Shown here piece after piece: positions 34,131 to 46,988 of a stretch of DNA of 64,000 nt. Origin of the DNA: Enoplosus armatus (lineage: Eukaryota > Chordata > Actinopteri > Centrarchiformes > Enoplosidae); contig NC_092189.1 of assembly GCF_043641665.1 (NCBI RefSeq), forward strand, positions 11,990,333 to 12,054,332, given 5' to 3'. Each line of letters starts with the position of its first letter. Positions within the stretch are counted from its first letter, which is position 1. The translations under genes were made by a program, and so were the position numbers. A model generated the notes under the pieces. It saw only the letters and a program-made list of their open reading frames with translations. It was not told where the DNA came from and made no database searches.

Positions 34131-36584
34131 ATGACAAAGAGAACAGGATACCGAGACTGGAGATGGCAGGCGCTTTGGTGGCATCATTTCTTTCTCTTGT
34201 GGAGTACAATAGACGGACAGACTCGTTACAGCATCCCGGAGGAACTGAAACAGGGCTCTGTGGTAGGAAATCTGGCCAAAGATCTGGGTTTGGGACTATC
34301 TGAAATTTTTGACCGTAAGCTGCGCGTCGCCTCTGAGGCTGGTGAGCAGTATTTCAGTGTGGACGCGGGGAAGGGCGAGCTGGTGGTGAATGACAGAATA
34401 GACAGAGAGGCTTTATGCGGACAAAGCGCCAGCTGTGTGTTGCCTCTGCAGGTTGTAATTGAAGACCCATTACAACTTTTCCGTGTTGAGGTAGAAATAC
34501 AAGACATGAATGATAATGCGCCTAGATTTCCATCAAATGATATCACATTGGAGGTTGCGGAATCTACGGCTTTAGGGGTTCGTTTTCCATTAGAGAGCGC
34601 CATAGACCCAGATGTTGGCAGTAATTCAGTAAAATCATACACTCTCAGTAAAGATGAATGTTTTAATATTAGAGTAAAAGAAGTTGCCGGTGGAAGGAAA
34701 GTCCCTGAATTGATTTTAGCAAAAAATTTAGACAGAGAGAAAAAGGCCGTTCATAAGCTTTTGTTGACAGCTCTAGATGGGGGCAACCCAGTGAGATCAG
34801 GGACCGCTCAGCTATCTGTTACAGTCCTTGACATCAACGATAACGTCCCAGCTTTTGGGAAAACGTTGTATAAAGTATCTATCAGTGAAAATGCTCCAGA
34901 GGGTGCATTGATAGTACAAACAAAAGCGACAGACATGGACGATGGTCAAAACGGAGAGATAGAATACTCATTTGGAGCGCACACATCAGACACTGTTCTC
35001 TCTGTTTTTAGTATCGATCATGTATCGGGAACAATATTTCTTAAAGGAAAACTAGACTTCGAGGCAAGTGAAAATTATGAATTAGATATAAGTGCGAAAG
35101 ATAGAGGCAGTCCGAGAATGGAGGGGCATTGTACTGTGCATGTTGACGTTTTAGATGTTAACGATAATGCCCCAGAAATAATACTCACCTCTCATCCAAA
35201 GCCAGTGCGCGAAGATTCACCTAATGGCACCGTAGTAGCTTTAATCAGTGCCCGAGACCTTGACTCCGGTGTTAACGGTAAAGTAACATTACAGCTCCCC
35301 AAGAGGTCTCCATTTACCCTGAAACCGTCGTTTTCTCATAATTACGCACTGGTTACCAGTGGTGCTTTAGATCGGGAAAATGTCTCCGAATATAATATTG
35401 AGATAACAGCCACTGATTCAGGCTCTCCTCCTCTGTCCAGTAAGAAAACTATACCTGTCAGCATCACTGATGTGAATGACAACCCTCCTGTATTCACTCA
35501 GCCCTCCTATAATGTATATTTAAAAGAGAATGGGGTACCAGGGTCTATACTGTTCTCAGTATCAGCATCTGACCTGGACTTTGGTGAAAACGCCAAAATC
35601 TCTTACTCTATACTGGACTCTAAAGTGCAGGACGTGTCTGTCTCATCTTATGTTTACATTAACTCAGATAACGGCAGCATCTACAGCATGCACTCGTTTG
35701 ACTATGAGAAACTGAAGGTGTTTCAGATTCAGGTTCAGGCAAAGGACCAGGGCTCTCCGTCTCTCAGCAGCAACGCCACTGTCCATGTTTTTATCCTGGA
35801 CCAGAACGACAATGCCCCCGCTGTTATCTACCCCTCCTCCGCTGCCCTGGGCTCCCTCTCTCACCAGAGGATGCCTCGCTCCGCTAAAGCGGGTCACCTG
35901 GTTACTAAGGTGTCGGCCGTGGACGCTGACTCGGGCCATAACGCCTGGATCTCCTACAAACTGGCGGAGGCCACAGACGCCTCTCTGTTCACGGTCAATC
36001 TGTACACAGGGGAGGTGAGGACTAAACGCGCTGTGTCCGAGCAGGACGACTCCTCTCAGAGGCTGCTTATAGAGATCAAGGACGACGGGGAACCGGTCCA
36101 GTCCGCCACCGTCACGGTGTCCATCCTGCTGGAGGACGGCCTCCATGAGCCCATCTTAGACCTCCGACAGAAAGCGGCCGAGCCCAGCAGGAAAACTGGG
36201 AGAATCACCCTTTATTTGATTCTCTCTCTGGCCTCGGTGTCCGTGCTGTCTCTGCTGACTTTTCTCATCTTAGCGGTTAAATGCATCAGGAGCAGCAGAA
36301 GCAGCGGTAGTTGCTGCACGAGACGGACCGACTGTGATGATTACAAGAACCCCAACAGAAACCTGCAGATTCAGCTCAACACCGACGGACCCATAAAGTA
36401 CGTGGAGGTCCTGGGAGGAGACATGTTGTCTCAGAGTCAGTCGTTCAGGTCCTGTCTGTCTCCCATGTCAGAGTACAGTGATTTCACTCTGATTAAACCC
36501 AGCAGCACCACTGACTTTAAGGAGGTGATCAGTGTTCTGGATGCGTCTTTGCCCGACAGCACCTGGACCTTTGAGAGCCAGCAG
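34131..36584 (+). CDS. pcdhg: Protocadherin gamma variable exon B2
   Basis: 818 codons, the exact length also of B3-B7. Start is the Met of MTKRTGYRDWRWQ, conserved in B2-B7; the frame opens further upstream only with a TTG. Signal peptide 1-30 ending STIDGQ. EC1 has CGQSASC. Calcium linkers begin near residues 125 (DMNDNAP), 234 (DINDNVP), 342 (DVNDNAP), 447 (DVNDNPP) and 557 (DQNDNAP). Membrane helix about 694-718, then a Ser/Arg/Cys-rich juxtamembrane stretch (RSSRSSGSCCTRR) and the QLNTDGPIKYVEVLGG and SPMSEYSDFTLIKP motifs. Codons 1 to about 105 and from about 418 to the end are near-identical to B3-B7; the part between is private. Donor cag/gtgagc. Confidence 0.93.
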
Positions 36585-36917
36585 GTGAGCTGAAAACAAC
36601 CATTGAACTTAATAATGATGAAAAAATTAGCATTATTATTTAGTACAAAAAGTACTCGATGGTAGCATTGTCTGTCATGAATGTCCATCAACAGTGCAAA
36701 CAAAAAAACGTACAAAATGCCTGTCTGTCTGCAGTGGTCTATGTGTCGGTCTGCCCTCTTTCCTGTCTCTTAGTTTCAATACATCATTGTGTTTTTATCA
36801 CACCTTTTGGCAGTGTGTATTTTAAATTTGTTTTCAAAGTGGGGAAATTTTCTTTGCAATAACTGTATTCAAAGACGGTTAAAATAGTTGTGTTGCATCA
36901 ATTTGGTGTTGGAACAT

Positions 36918-36944
36918 TTCAGCACCATGACAGCGAACAGCGAC
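36918..36944 (+). promoter_or_regulatory. RE1 site with 8-nt gap upstream of B3
   Basis: TTCAGCACC, gap ATGACAGC, GAACAGCGAC. One internal change in the right half. The gap itself contains GACAGC, so a shifted reading with a 1-nt gap is possible, but the 8-nt alignment fits better and matches the other B sites. Confidence 0.75.
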
Positions 36945-37260
36945 TGTGACGTGCAGCCATGATCATGCAACGTTAGAACAGTGTTGATTTATTTACTTTG
37001 TACAATTGCGTGGACACTACATAACATTTTAATACTTTTATGCTTTCTATTTTTTCTGTGATAGGAAATTCAATTTTATCGTTTCAATTAATTTGAAGCA
37101 CTTACTGCAAAGTGGTTTTAATTTATCTTCTATGTTTGACAACGACTAGGCTTTCTCATATTATTTGATATTCAGTGATATTTGTCATCATCATCCCAAA
37201 TGAAAGCTCACAAAGAGAATAGATGCTGCCACTTTAAGAGTGTCGATCAGTTTCCCTCTC

Positions 37261-37340
37261 ATTGGATGGTGGTGGTGGATGCTGTGCACCAATAGGATTC
37301 AGAACTGTACAAAGCAATCTAGTCCCTGCCCCCATGCAGC
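37261..37340 (+). promoter_or_regulatory. Group B promoter block of B3
   Basis: ATTGG and CCAAT 23 nt apart around GGTGGTGGATGCTGTGCA, then ACTGTACAAAGCAATC. It lies 292 bp before the start codon. Homology with B2 reaches back to about 37,207 and forward past the CTCGAGGAGAGAGACA stretch. Confidence 0.78.
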
Positions 37341-37552
37341 CTTAACGCTGTAACACGTTGAATGCAAAGAGCTCGAGGAGAGAGACAGCAATGAGCTCGT
37401 ATTTTCTAAGATTTAAACATGTAAATTTTAGCTTACAGCCATGCTCAAACATTGTGGCTTTTCTTCTTTGGGTTTATTTCCTACTATCATGGATTCCAAC
37501 ATTTTCTTAAACAAGATCACGATTGGAATTAATGTGTTATAGCGGATCAAGG

Positions 37553-40006
37553 ATGACAAAGACAATAGGATACCGAGACTGGAGATGGCAGGCGCTTTGG
37601 TGGCATCATTTCTTTCTCTTGTGGAGTACAATAGACGGACAGACTCGTTACAGCATCCCGGAGGAACTGAAACAGGGCTCTGTGGTAGGAAATCTGGCCA
37701 AAGATCTGGGTTTGGGACTATCAGACATTTTTGACCGTAAGATGCGCGTCGCCTCTGAGGCTGGTGAGCAGTTTTTCAGTGTGGATGCGGGGAAGGGCGA
37801 GCTGGTGGTGAATGAGAGAATAGACAGAGAGGCTTTATGCGGACAAAGCGCCAGCTGTGTTCTACCTCTGCAAGTAGTCGTTGAAAATCCTTTGCAGTCT
37901 CATCGAATTGAAGTGGAAATACGAGACGTAAATGACAATTCTCCTAGTTTTCTTACACAGGAGATTAACCTTAAAATACCAGAATCAGTTGCGATTGGCA
38001 AACGTTTTCCTTTGGAGAGCGCAGAGGACCCTGATGTTGGAAGCAATTCTTTGAAAACTTACTCTCTGAGCAAAAACGATTATTTTTCTCTAAAATTTAA
38101 AGACACAAAAAATGGTAAAGCTGTCCCTGAATTGGTGTTAGAAAAGCCGTTAGACCGGGAAAAGGATGCTCTCCATCAGCTGCTGTTGACAGCATTAGAT
38201 GGGGGAAACCCGGTCACATCGGGAACCTGTAAGATTATCATTACTGTGCTTGATAATAACGACAATTTTCCAGTATTCAATGAAAATGAGTACAAAGTGT
38301 CTTTGAAAGAAAACAGCACCAAAGGAACACTTGTAATTAAACTTAAAGCTACAGATGCTGACGATGGTCTTAATGGTGAAGTTAAATATTCTTTCGGGTC
38401 CCGCACTCCAGACTTTGTGTTGTCAACATTTGACATCAATGATATAACAGGAGACATCGTATTAAAAGGAGGATTAGATTATGAGACTTCTAAATCATAC
38501 CTTATTGATATAACTGCTAAAGACAAAGGCATTCCCGAAATGGAGGGCCATTGTCGTGTACAGTTGGACGTAGAGGACATAAATGACAATTCTCCAGAAA
38601 TTGTGCTTACTTCAAAACCCAGTCCTGTACGCGAGGACGCACCAAGTGGCACAGTAGTGGCTTTAATCAGTGCACGAGACCTTGACTCCGATGTTAACGG
38701 TAAAGTGAAGTTACAGCTCCCTAAAGGTTCTCCCTTTACTCTGAAACCATCGTTCTCTAATAATTACGAACTGGTCACCAGTGGTCCTTTAGACCGAGAG
38801 AGTTTCTCAGAGTATAATATTGAGATAACAGCCACTGATTCAGGCTCTCCTCCTCTGTCCAGTAAGAAAACTATACCTGTCAGCATCACTGATGTGAATG
38901 ACAACCCTCCTGTATTCACTCAGCCCTCCTATAATGTATATTTAAAAGAGAATGGGGTACCAGGGTCTATACTGTTCTCAGTATCAGCATCTGACCTGGA
39001 CTTTGGTGAAAACGCCAAAATCTCTTACTCTATACTGGACTCTAAAGTGCAGGACGTGTCTGTGTCATCTTATGTTTACATTAACTCAGATAACGGCAGC
39101 ATCTACAGCATGCACTCGTTTGACTATGAGAAACTGAAGGTGTTTCAGATTCAGGTTCAGGCAAAAGACCAGGGCTCTCCGTCTCTCAGCAGCAACGCCA
39201 CTGTCCATGTTTTTATCCTGGACCAGAACGACAATGCCCCCGCTGTTATCTACCCCTCCTCCGCTGCCCTGGGCTCCCTCTCTCACCAGAGGATGCCTCG
39301 CTCCGCTAAAGCGGGTCACCTGGTTACTAAGGTGTCGGCCGTGGACGCTGACTCGGGCCATAACGCCTGGATCTCCTACAAACTGGCGGAGGCCACCGAC
39401 GCCTCTCTGTTCACGGTCAATCTGTACACAGGGGAGGTGAGGACTAAACGCGCTGTGTCCGAGCAGGACGACTCCTCTCAGAGGCTGCTTATAGAGATCA
39501 AGGACGACGGGGAACCGGTCCAGTCCGCCTCCGTCACGGTGTCCATCCTGCTGGAGGACGGCCTCCATGAGCCCATCTTAGACCTCCGACAGAAAGCGGC
39601 CGAGCCCAGCAGGAAAACTGGGAGAATCACCCTTTATTTGATTCTCTCTCTGGCCTCGGTGTCCGTGCTGTCTCTGCTGACTTTTCTCATCTTAGCGGTT
39701 AAATGCATCAGGAGCAGCAGAAGCAGCGGTAGTTGCTGCATGAGACGGACCGACTGTGATGATTACAAGAACCCCAACAGAAACCTGCAGATTCAGCTCA
39801 ACACCGATGGACCCATAAAGTACGTGGAGGTCCTGGGAGGAGACATGTTGTCTCAGAGTCAGTCGTTCAGGTCCTGTCTGTCTCCCATGTCAGAGTACAG
39901 TGATTTCACTCTGATTAAACCCAGCAGCACCACTGACTTTAAGGAGGTGATCAGTGTTCTGGATGCGTCTTTGCCCGACAGCACCTGGACCTTTGAGAGC
40001 CAGCAG
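37553..40006 (+). CDS. pcdhg: Protocadherin gamma variable exon B3
   Basis: 818 codons, start MTKTIGYRDWRWQ; an ATG at 37,532 is in frame upstream but lies outside the conserved block. EC1 reads EQFFSVDAGKGELVVNERIDRE with CGQSASC. Private EC2-EC4 include a DNNDNFP linker after EC2 and DINDNSP after EC3. The shared 3' part carries the Ser form (VQSASVTV), the Arg form (PSRKTG) and the Met form (CCMRRTD) of three segregating sites. Donor cag/gtgagc. Confidence 0.93.
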
Positions 40007-40917
40007 GTGAGCAAAGAGTAAAATAATTTTTTATGTGTATATTCTCACACGATTTCCTTAATTTTTCGGTTTCTTGCCTTTCTGTCCTCAAGAAATTTGA
40101 TTTGATATGATGCACACACACTTTTAAAGTATTATCACACTCAGGTTTATATTTTTACAATTATTTTTAAGGAACGTCTAATAGAGCAACATGCCTTTCA
40201 CTCGCATGTTTTTTATATTTTTTCATAAATGAGTTCGTAGATGTGGGGCTTTATGTGACTCTGTTTGTGACTGGATGATTGTCTGATTCAAACAGCGACG
40301 CAAACTAAGCAAGTACAATAGCCAATGTTTCTTGGTATTGTAATCTATCTGATTAAAATCGCAGCATGTACTGGAAGTCTAAAGCTCCATTTAGTTTCAT
40401 TTATTTGAGTGTGGGTTTCGTTTTTAGACACCTTGCAAAATGTAAGTGAATGAATTGCAAAAGTCAAAGCAGTCAAGATAAAGAGAAAACATTTATCATA
40501 ATTTTAAATAAACACCTCTAATTTCATGTAACTGCTCATTTGAATAAGCAGCCCATTGTGCCTTTTCGTGCATTTTTGAATTGCAGTGCTGGGTCTGGAG
40601 CACATTGCTGTTTCCATCTTATTGGCTGTAGGGTAGATGCTGTGCACCAATAGCATTAGGAGTTGTACAAAGAGATCTACTCCCTCCCCCACCCATCCTC
40701 ATCACTGTAGCCAGTACATTGCTTCAACCCCGAGATGAGAGGAGGGTGCGTTTAGACACTCAGATTTAATAATATACCTTTAATTTGCATCTCATGATGC
40801 ATAAATATGGCTATTTATGGAGTACAGCAAGTTCGTCGTTGATGGATTTTTACATTGACCTCTTTATTCTGAACAATATTTCGCTGGGAAATAACGCCGT
40901 ATTGTAACGGACCGGAG
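40007..40917. other. Spacer between B3 and B4
   Basis: AT-rich non-coding DNA with the B4 promoter block (40,621-40,690). No intact RE1; a decayed look-alike lies at 40,422-40,443. Confidence 0.65.
40621..40690 (+). promoter_or_regulatory. Group B promoter block of B4
   Basis: ATTGG and CCAAT separated by 21 nt instead of 23, around AGGGTAGATGCTGTGCA, then GTTGTACAAAGAGATCTACTCC. It lies 297 bp before the start codon. Confidence 0.76.
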
Positions 40918-43371
40918 ATGACAAAGAGAATGGGATACCGAGACTGGAGATGGCAGGCGCTTTGGTGGCATCATTTCTTTCTCTTGTGGAGTACAATAGA
41001 CGGACAGACTCGTTACAGCATCCCAGAGGAGCTGGAGCTTGGCTCTATGGTTGGAAATCTGGCCAAAGATCTGGGTTTGGGACTATCAGATATTTTTGAC
41101 CGTAAGCTGCGTGTCGCCTCTGAGGCTGGTGAGCAGTTTTTCAGTGTGGACGCGGGGAAGGGCGAGCTGGTGGTGAATGACAGAATAGACAGAGAGGCTT
41201 TATGCGGACAAAGTGTCAGCTGTGTTCTACCTCTGCAGGTTGTAATAGAGAACCCGCTGCAGTTACACCGGATAGAAGTGGAAATAAGAGACGTAAATGA
41301 CAATGCTCCTAGTTTTCTCAAAAGCGAACACATAATAGAAATAGCTGAATCCACCGTTGTAGGTGTGCGTTTTCCCTTAGAGAGTGCAGAGGATCCCGAT
41401 GTTGGGAGTAACGGATTAAAGACGTATACACTAAGCAAAGATGAGTGCTTCACTTTAAAAGTTAAAGAAATTGAAAATGGACGAAAAATACCAGAATTGG
41501 TGTTAAATAAATCTTTGGACCGCGAGAAAAAAGCCATTCACAGTTTGTTTCTTACTGCTGTGGACGGAGGCAATCCGGTTAAATCTGGAACTTCAAAAAT
41601 AACTATAAATGTGCTTGATAATAACGACAATGTACCATTATTTGAAAATGCTTTTTATAAAATTGCTGTTCAAGAAAACAGTGCGAATGGCTCCTTTGTA
41701 ATTACAACAAAAGCAACCGACATAGATGAAGGTCCAAATGGAGAAATTGAGTACTCGCTTGGGATACACACACCACCATCAGTGCTCTCATTATTTCATA
41801 TAGATGCTGTAACGGGAGACATATTTTTGAAAAACCAGCTCGACCACGAAACTCAAGCCTCATATCGAATAGACATTAGTGCAAAAGACAAAGGCTTGCC
41901 TAAAATGGAGGGTCACTGCACTGTGCAGGTGGATGTCTTAGATGTTAATGATAACGCCCCAGAAATAGTTTTAACTTCAAAACCCACTTCTGTGCCCGAA
42001 GACTCTCGCAGTGGGACAGTCGTGGCTTTACTGAGCGTCCGTGACCTTGATTCCGGTGATAACGGTAAAGTGACGTTACAAATTCCCAAACGTTCTCCTT
42101 TCACTCTAAAACCATCATTTTCTAATAATTACGCCCTGGTTACCAGTGGTGCTTTAGACCGAGAGAGTTTCTCACAGTATAATATTGAGATAACAGCCAC
42201 TGATTCAGGCTCTCCTCCTCTGTCCAGTAAGAAAACTATACCTGTCACCATCACTGATGTGAATGACAACCCTCCTGTATTCACTCAGCCCTCCTATAAT
42301 GTATATTTAAAAGAGAATGGGGTACCAGGGTCTATACTGTTCTCAGTATCAGCATCTGACCTGGACTTTGGTGAAAACGCCAAAATCTCTTACTCTATAC
42401 TGGACTCTAAAGTGCAGGACGTGTCTGTCTCATCTTATGTTTACATTAACTCAGATAACGGCAGCATCTACAGCATGCACTCGTTTGACTATGAGAAACT
42501 GAAGGTGTTTCAGATTCAGGTTCAGGCAAAGGACCAGGGCTCTCCGTCTCTCAGCAGCAACGCCACTGTCCATGTTTTTATCCTGGACCAGAACGACAAT
42601 GCCCCCGCTGTTATCTACCCCTCCTCCGCTGCCCTGGGCTCCCTCTCTCACCAGAGGATGCCTCGCTCCGCTAAAGCGGGTCACCTGGTTACTAAGGTGT
42701 CGGCCGTGGACGCTGACTCGGGCCATAACGCCTGGATCTCCTACAAACTGGCGGAGGCCACCGACGCCTCTCTGTTCACGGTCAATCTGTACACAGGGGA
42801 GGTGAGGACTAAACGCGCTGTGTCCGAGCAGGACGACTCCTCTCAGAGGCTGCTTATAGAGATCAAGGACGACGGGGAACCGGTCCAGTCCGCCACCGTC
42901 ACGGTGTCCATCCTGCTGGAGGACGGCCTCCATGAGCCCATCTTAGACCTCCGACAGAAAGCGGCCGAGCCCAGCAAGAAAACTGGGAGAATCACCCTTT
43001 ATTTGATTCTCTCTCTGGCCTCGGTGTCCGTGCTGTCTCTGCTGACTTTTCTCATCTTAGCGGTTAAATGCATCAGGAGCAGCAGAAGCAGCGGTAGTTG
43101 CTGCACGAGACGGACCGACTGTGATGATTACAAGAACCCCAACAGAAACCTGCAGATTCAGCTCAACACCGATGGACCCATAAAGTACGTGGAGGTGCTG
43201 GGAGGAGACATGTTGTCTCAGAGTCAGTCGTTCAGGTCCTGTCTGTCTCCCATGTCAGAGTACAGTGATTTCACTCTGATTAAACCCAGCAGCACCACTG
43301 ACTTTAAGGAGGTGATCAGTGTTCTGGATGCGTCTTTACCCGACAGCACCTGGACCTTTGAGAGCCAGCAG
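40918..43371 (+). CDS. pcdhg: Protocadherin gamma variable exon B4
   Basis: 818 codons, start MTKRMGYRDWRWQ directly at the first ATG of the frame. The shared 5' tract is broken by a private patch (about 41,022-41,060) that changes EELKQGSVVGN to EELELGSMVGN, and the CX5C loop reads CGQSVSC. Private EC2-EC4 contain DNNDNVP and DVNDNAP linkers. The shared 3' part starts about 42,170 and carries Thr, Lys and Thr at the three segregating sites, as in B1. Donor cag/gtgagc. Confidence 0.93.
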
Positions 43372-43926
43372 GTGAGCTGAAAACAATAGAAGACAAACTT
43401 TATAATTTTATATCGTTGTATACATTTTTTTAAACTTCAAACACTTAACTGTCCTCTGATAACATGACATTTGCCTGGTCCTTAAAACGTATGGTACGAG
43501 TTCTCAGTCACAAGCATTTCTTCTTTCTTTCTTTCTTTTTTTTTGCTAAACATTTTGTTTGGCGTTCTGGTGATCTTTCCTCTTGGCTGTCCTACATGTG
43601 TTTTACACTGATAATATAGCATCTTGTCATTTTATGTTATCAGTTTGTTCAATCGTTATTGTCAGTTAAAGAATGCAAACAAGATATTGAAATCACTACG
43701 TCCTCATTGCAACCTAGTCATCTTCGTCAGCACATGCTGGACCCTTGTTGATCGCGTACTTTCTGTTTGCAAAGAGGATTTTAACTTTTCACCCTGCCTA
43801 CTATTTGTTTCTGCTACAAAGATCTACGTTGTGTCAAAGTTCACATTTTGTAGTTAGCTGTGTTTGCCTGGGACTGTATTAGGGTTTTGTAATGCTCCCT
43901 TTATTGTTGTCTGAATGGCACTTTGT

Positions 43927-43953
43927 TTCAGCACCACAGAGCTGGACAGCGAA
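43927..43953 (+). promoter_or_regulatory. RE1 site with 8-nt gap upstream of B5
   Basis: TTCAGCACC, gap ACAGAGCT, GGACAGCGAA. Left half perfect; the right half differs only in its last two bases. It lies 324 bp before the B5 promoter block. Confidence 0.8.
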
Positions 43954-44250
43954 ACCTTCAGGCTTGTTTATTACAGGTTTTAACTGCTTTCAGTGATCAA
44001 ACTGCACAATACTATCACATATCTTCTGATTCAAATCACAAAAATAGTTTGTTTCATGAAAAGTTCGAATAACCGGAACACAGACAGTATTTGTATTTTT
44101 CTAATCAGATTTCATTTTATTTGCATTAACGTTATCGGCCACGTGTAGCAGCTGGCAGCGTACCATTTCTTTTATCACACTCATAATGCATCGAGGCAGA
44201 TTCTTTTCAGGGCGGCTGTGGCTTTAAACGCACTGCTCAGCCCCCTTCTT

Positions 44251-44330
44251 ATTGGCTGGTAGAGATGGACATTGTGCACCAATGAAACGTAGAACTGTAC
44301 AAAGAGATCTACTCCCTCCCCCATGCAGCC
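44251..44330 (+). promoter_or_regulatory. Group B promoter block of B5
   Basis: ATTGG and CCAAT 23 nt apart around AGAGATGGACATTGTGCA, then ACTGTACAAAGAGATCTACTCC. It lies 284 bp before the start codon. Confidence 0.77.
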
Positions 44331-44534
44331 TGAAGCACCGTACACATTCTCACTGCAAGGAGCTGGGTGAGAGGGAGTGATGCTCTTATCGGAATTAAAA
44401 AAAGAAAAATCTTTATTTCGTTTTTGGTATGAAGCGATTTTGGATCTTTGTTTTGGATTAATGCTCTAAGGCAATGGATGGTAACTATCTACTTTTCGAT
44501 TATCTCAATGGGAAATCATTCTAACGGACCGGGG

Positions 44535-46988
44535 ATGACAAAGACAATAGGATACCGAGACTGGAGATGGCAGGCGCTTTGGTGGCATCATTTCTTTCTC
44601 TTGTGGAGTACAATAGACGGACAGACTCGTTACAGCATCCCGGAGGAACTGAAACAGGGCTCTGTGGTAGGAAATCTAGCCAAAGATCTGGGTTTGGGAC
44701 TATCAGACATTTTTGACCGTAAGCTGCGCGTCGCCTCTGAGGCTGGTGAGCAGTATTTCAGTGTGGATGCGGGGAAGGGCGAGCTGGTGGTGAATGACAG
44801 AATAGACAGAGAGGCTTTATGTGGACAAAGCGCCAGCTGTGTGTTGACTCTGCAAGTTGTCATTGATAAACCGTTACAACTACACCGAGTTGAGGTGGAA
44901 ATACAAGATATTAATGATAATTCTCCAAGATTCCCTTCGCAAGATATAACATTACAGATAGCAGAGTCAACAGCGTCAGGAGCACGTTTTCCTTTGGAGA
45001 CCGCGCAAGATCTTGACGTTGGAGTGAATTCCGTGAGGTCGTATACTCTGAGTAAGGACGACTTTTTTAGTTTGAAAATAAAAGATGTATCCGGTGGGAG
45101 GAAAGTGCCAGAGCTAGTCTTGTCTAAATCTCTCGACAGAGAAAAGAATCCTATACATCAGCTTCAACTAACAGCTGTAGACGGGGGAACCCCAGTTAAA
45201 TCTGGGACCTCACAGATAACCATCAATGTGCTTGACAATAACGATAATTTTCCTGTATTTGAGAAAAATATTTACAAAGTTTCCATAAGCGAAAATAGCG
45301 TACAAGGTGCATCTATCGTGAAACTTATAGCAAAAGATACTGATGAAGGTCCTAATGGAGAAGTAGACTATTCATTTGGAACGCACACACCAGATAATGT
45401 CCTATCTGTGTTTGATATTGATTCACTCACCGGGGAAATACGTCTTCTAGGGAAATTAGATTTCGAAACAAATGCAAATTATGAAATTGACATTTGCGCA
45501 AGAGACAAAGGAACCCCGAGAATGGAGGGGCATTGCACTGTCCATATTGAAGTGTTAGATGTTAACGATAATTCTCCAAATATATTTCTGACCTCTCAAC
45601 CAAACTCTGTGCCCGAGGACTCACCAAGTGGTACTGTAGTGGCTTTAATCAGTGCCCGAGACCTTGACTCTGGTGACAACGGTAAAGTGACGTTACAGCT
45701 TCCGAAGGGATCCCCTTTTAATCTGAAACCCTCCTTTTCTGATAATTACGCCCTGGTTACCAGTGGTGCTTTAGACAGAGAGAGTTTCTCCGAATATAAT
45801 ATTGAGATAACAGCCACTGATTCAGGCTCTCCTCCTCTGTCCAGTAAGAAAACTATACCTGTCAGCATCACTGATGTGAATGACAACCCTCCTGTGTTCA
45901 CTCAGCCCTCCTATAATGTATATTTAAAAGAGAATGGGGTACCAGGATCTATACTGTACTCAGTATCAGCATCTGACCTGGACTTTGGTGAAAACGCCAA
46001 AATCTCTTACTCTATACTGGACTCTAAAGTGCAGGACGTGTCTGTCTCATCTTATGTTTACATTAACTCAGATAACGGCAGCATCTACAGCATGCACTCG
46101 TTTGACTATGAGAAACTGAAGGTGTTTCAGATTCAGGTTCAGGCAAAGGACCAGGGCTCTCCGTCTCTCAGCAGCAACGCCACTGTCCATGTTTTTATCC
46201 TGGACCAGAACGACAATGCCCCCGCTGTTATCTACCCCTCCTCCGCTGCCCTGGGCTCCCTCTCTCACCAGAGGATGCCTCGCTCCGCTAAAGCGGGTCA
46301 CCTGGTTACTAAGGTGTCGGCCGTGGACGCTGACTCGGGCCATAACGCCTGGATCTCCTACAAACTGGCGGAGGCCACCGACGCCTCTCTGTTCACGGTC
46401 AATCTGTACACAGGGGAGGTGAGGACTAAACGCGCTGTGTCCGAGCAGGACGACTCCTCTCAGAGGCTGCTTATAGAGATCAAGGACGACGGGGAACCGG
46501 TCCAGTCCGCCTCCGTCACGGTGTCCATCCTGCTGGAGGACGGCCTCCATGAGCCCATCTTAGACCTCCGACAGAAAGCGGCCGAGCCCAGCAAGAAAAC
46601 TGGGAGAATCACCCTTTATTTGATTCTCTCTCTGGCCTCGGTGTCCGTGCTGTCTCTGCTGACTTTTCTCATCTTAGCGGTTAAATGCATCAGGAGCAGC
46701 AGAAGCAGCGGTAGTTGCTGCACGAGACGGACCGACTGTGATGATTACAAGAACCCCAACAGAAACCTGCAGATTCAGCTCAACACCGATGGACCCATAA
46801 AGTACGTGGAGGTGCTGGGAGGAGACATGTTGTCTCAGAGTCAGTCGTTCAGGTCCTGTCTGTCTCCCATGTCAGAGTACAGTGATTTCACTCTGATTAA
46901 ACCCAGCAGCACCACTGACTTTAAGGAGGTGATCAGTGTTCTGGATGCGTCTTTGCCCGACAGCACCTGGACCTTTGAGAGCCAGCAG
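44535..46988 (+). CDS. pcdhg: Protocadherin gamma variable exon B5
   Basis: 818 codons from MTKTIGYRDWRWQ. An open frame extends 29 codons upstream and includes ATGs at 44,478 and 44,508, but it is not conserved. EC1 has CGQSASC followed by VLTLQVV, where the other B exons have VLPLQVV. Private EC2-EC4 include FPSQDITLQIAESTASGARFPLE. EC5 has SILYSVSAS instead of SILFSVSAS, a change inside the shared tract. Segregating sites: Ser, Lys, Thr. Donor cag/gtgagc. Confidence 0.93.

Larger units (their letters stand above)
36585..37552. other. Spacer between B2 and B3
   Basis: Non-coding. RE1 with 8-nt gap (36,918-36,944), AT-rich filler, then a promoter region (from about 37,207) almost identical to that of B2, and the B3 leader. 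Confidence 0.7.
43372..44534. other. Spacer between B4 and B5
   Basis: Non-coding. CTTT-rich run (about 43,520-43,545), RE1 with 8-nt gap (43,927-43,953), promoter block (44,251-44,330), B5 leader. Confidence 0.7.
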
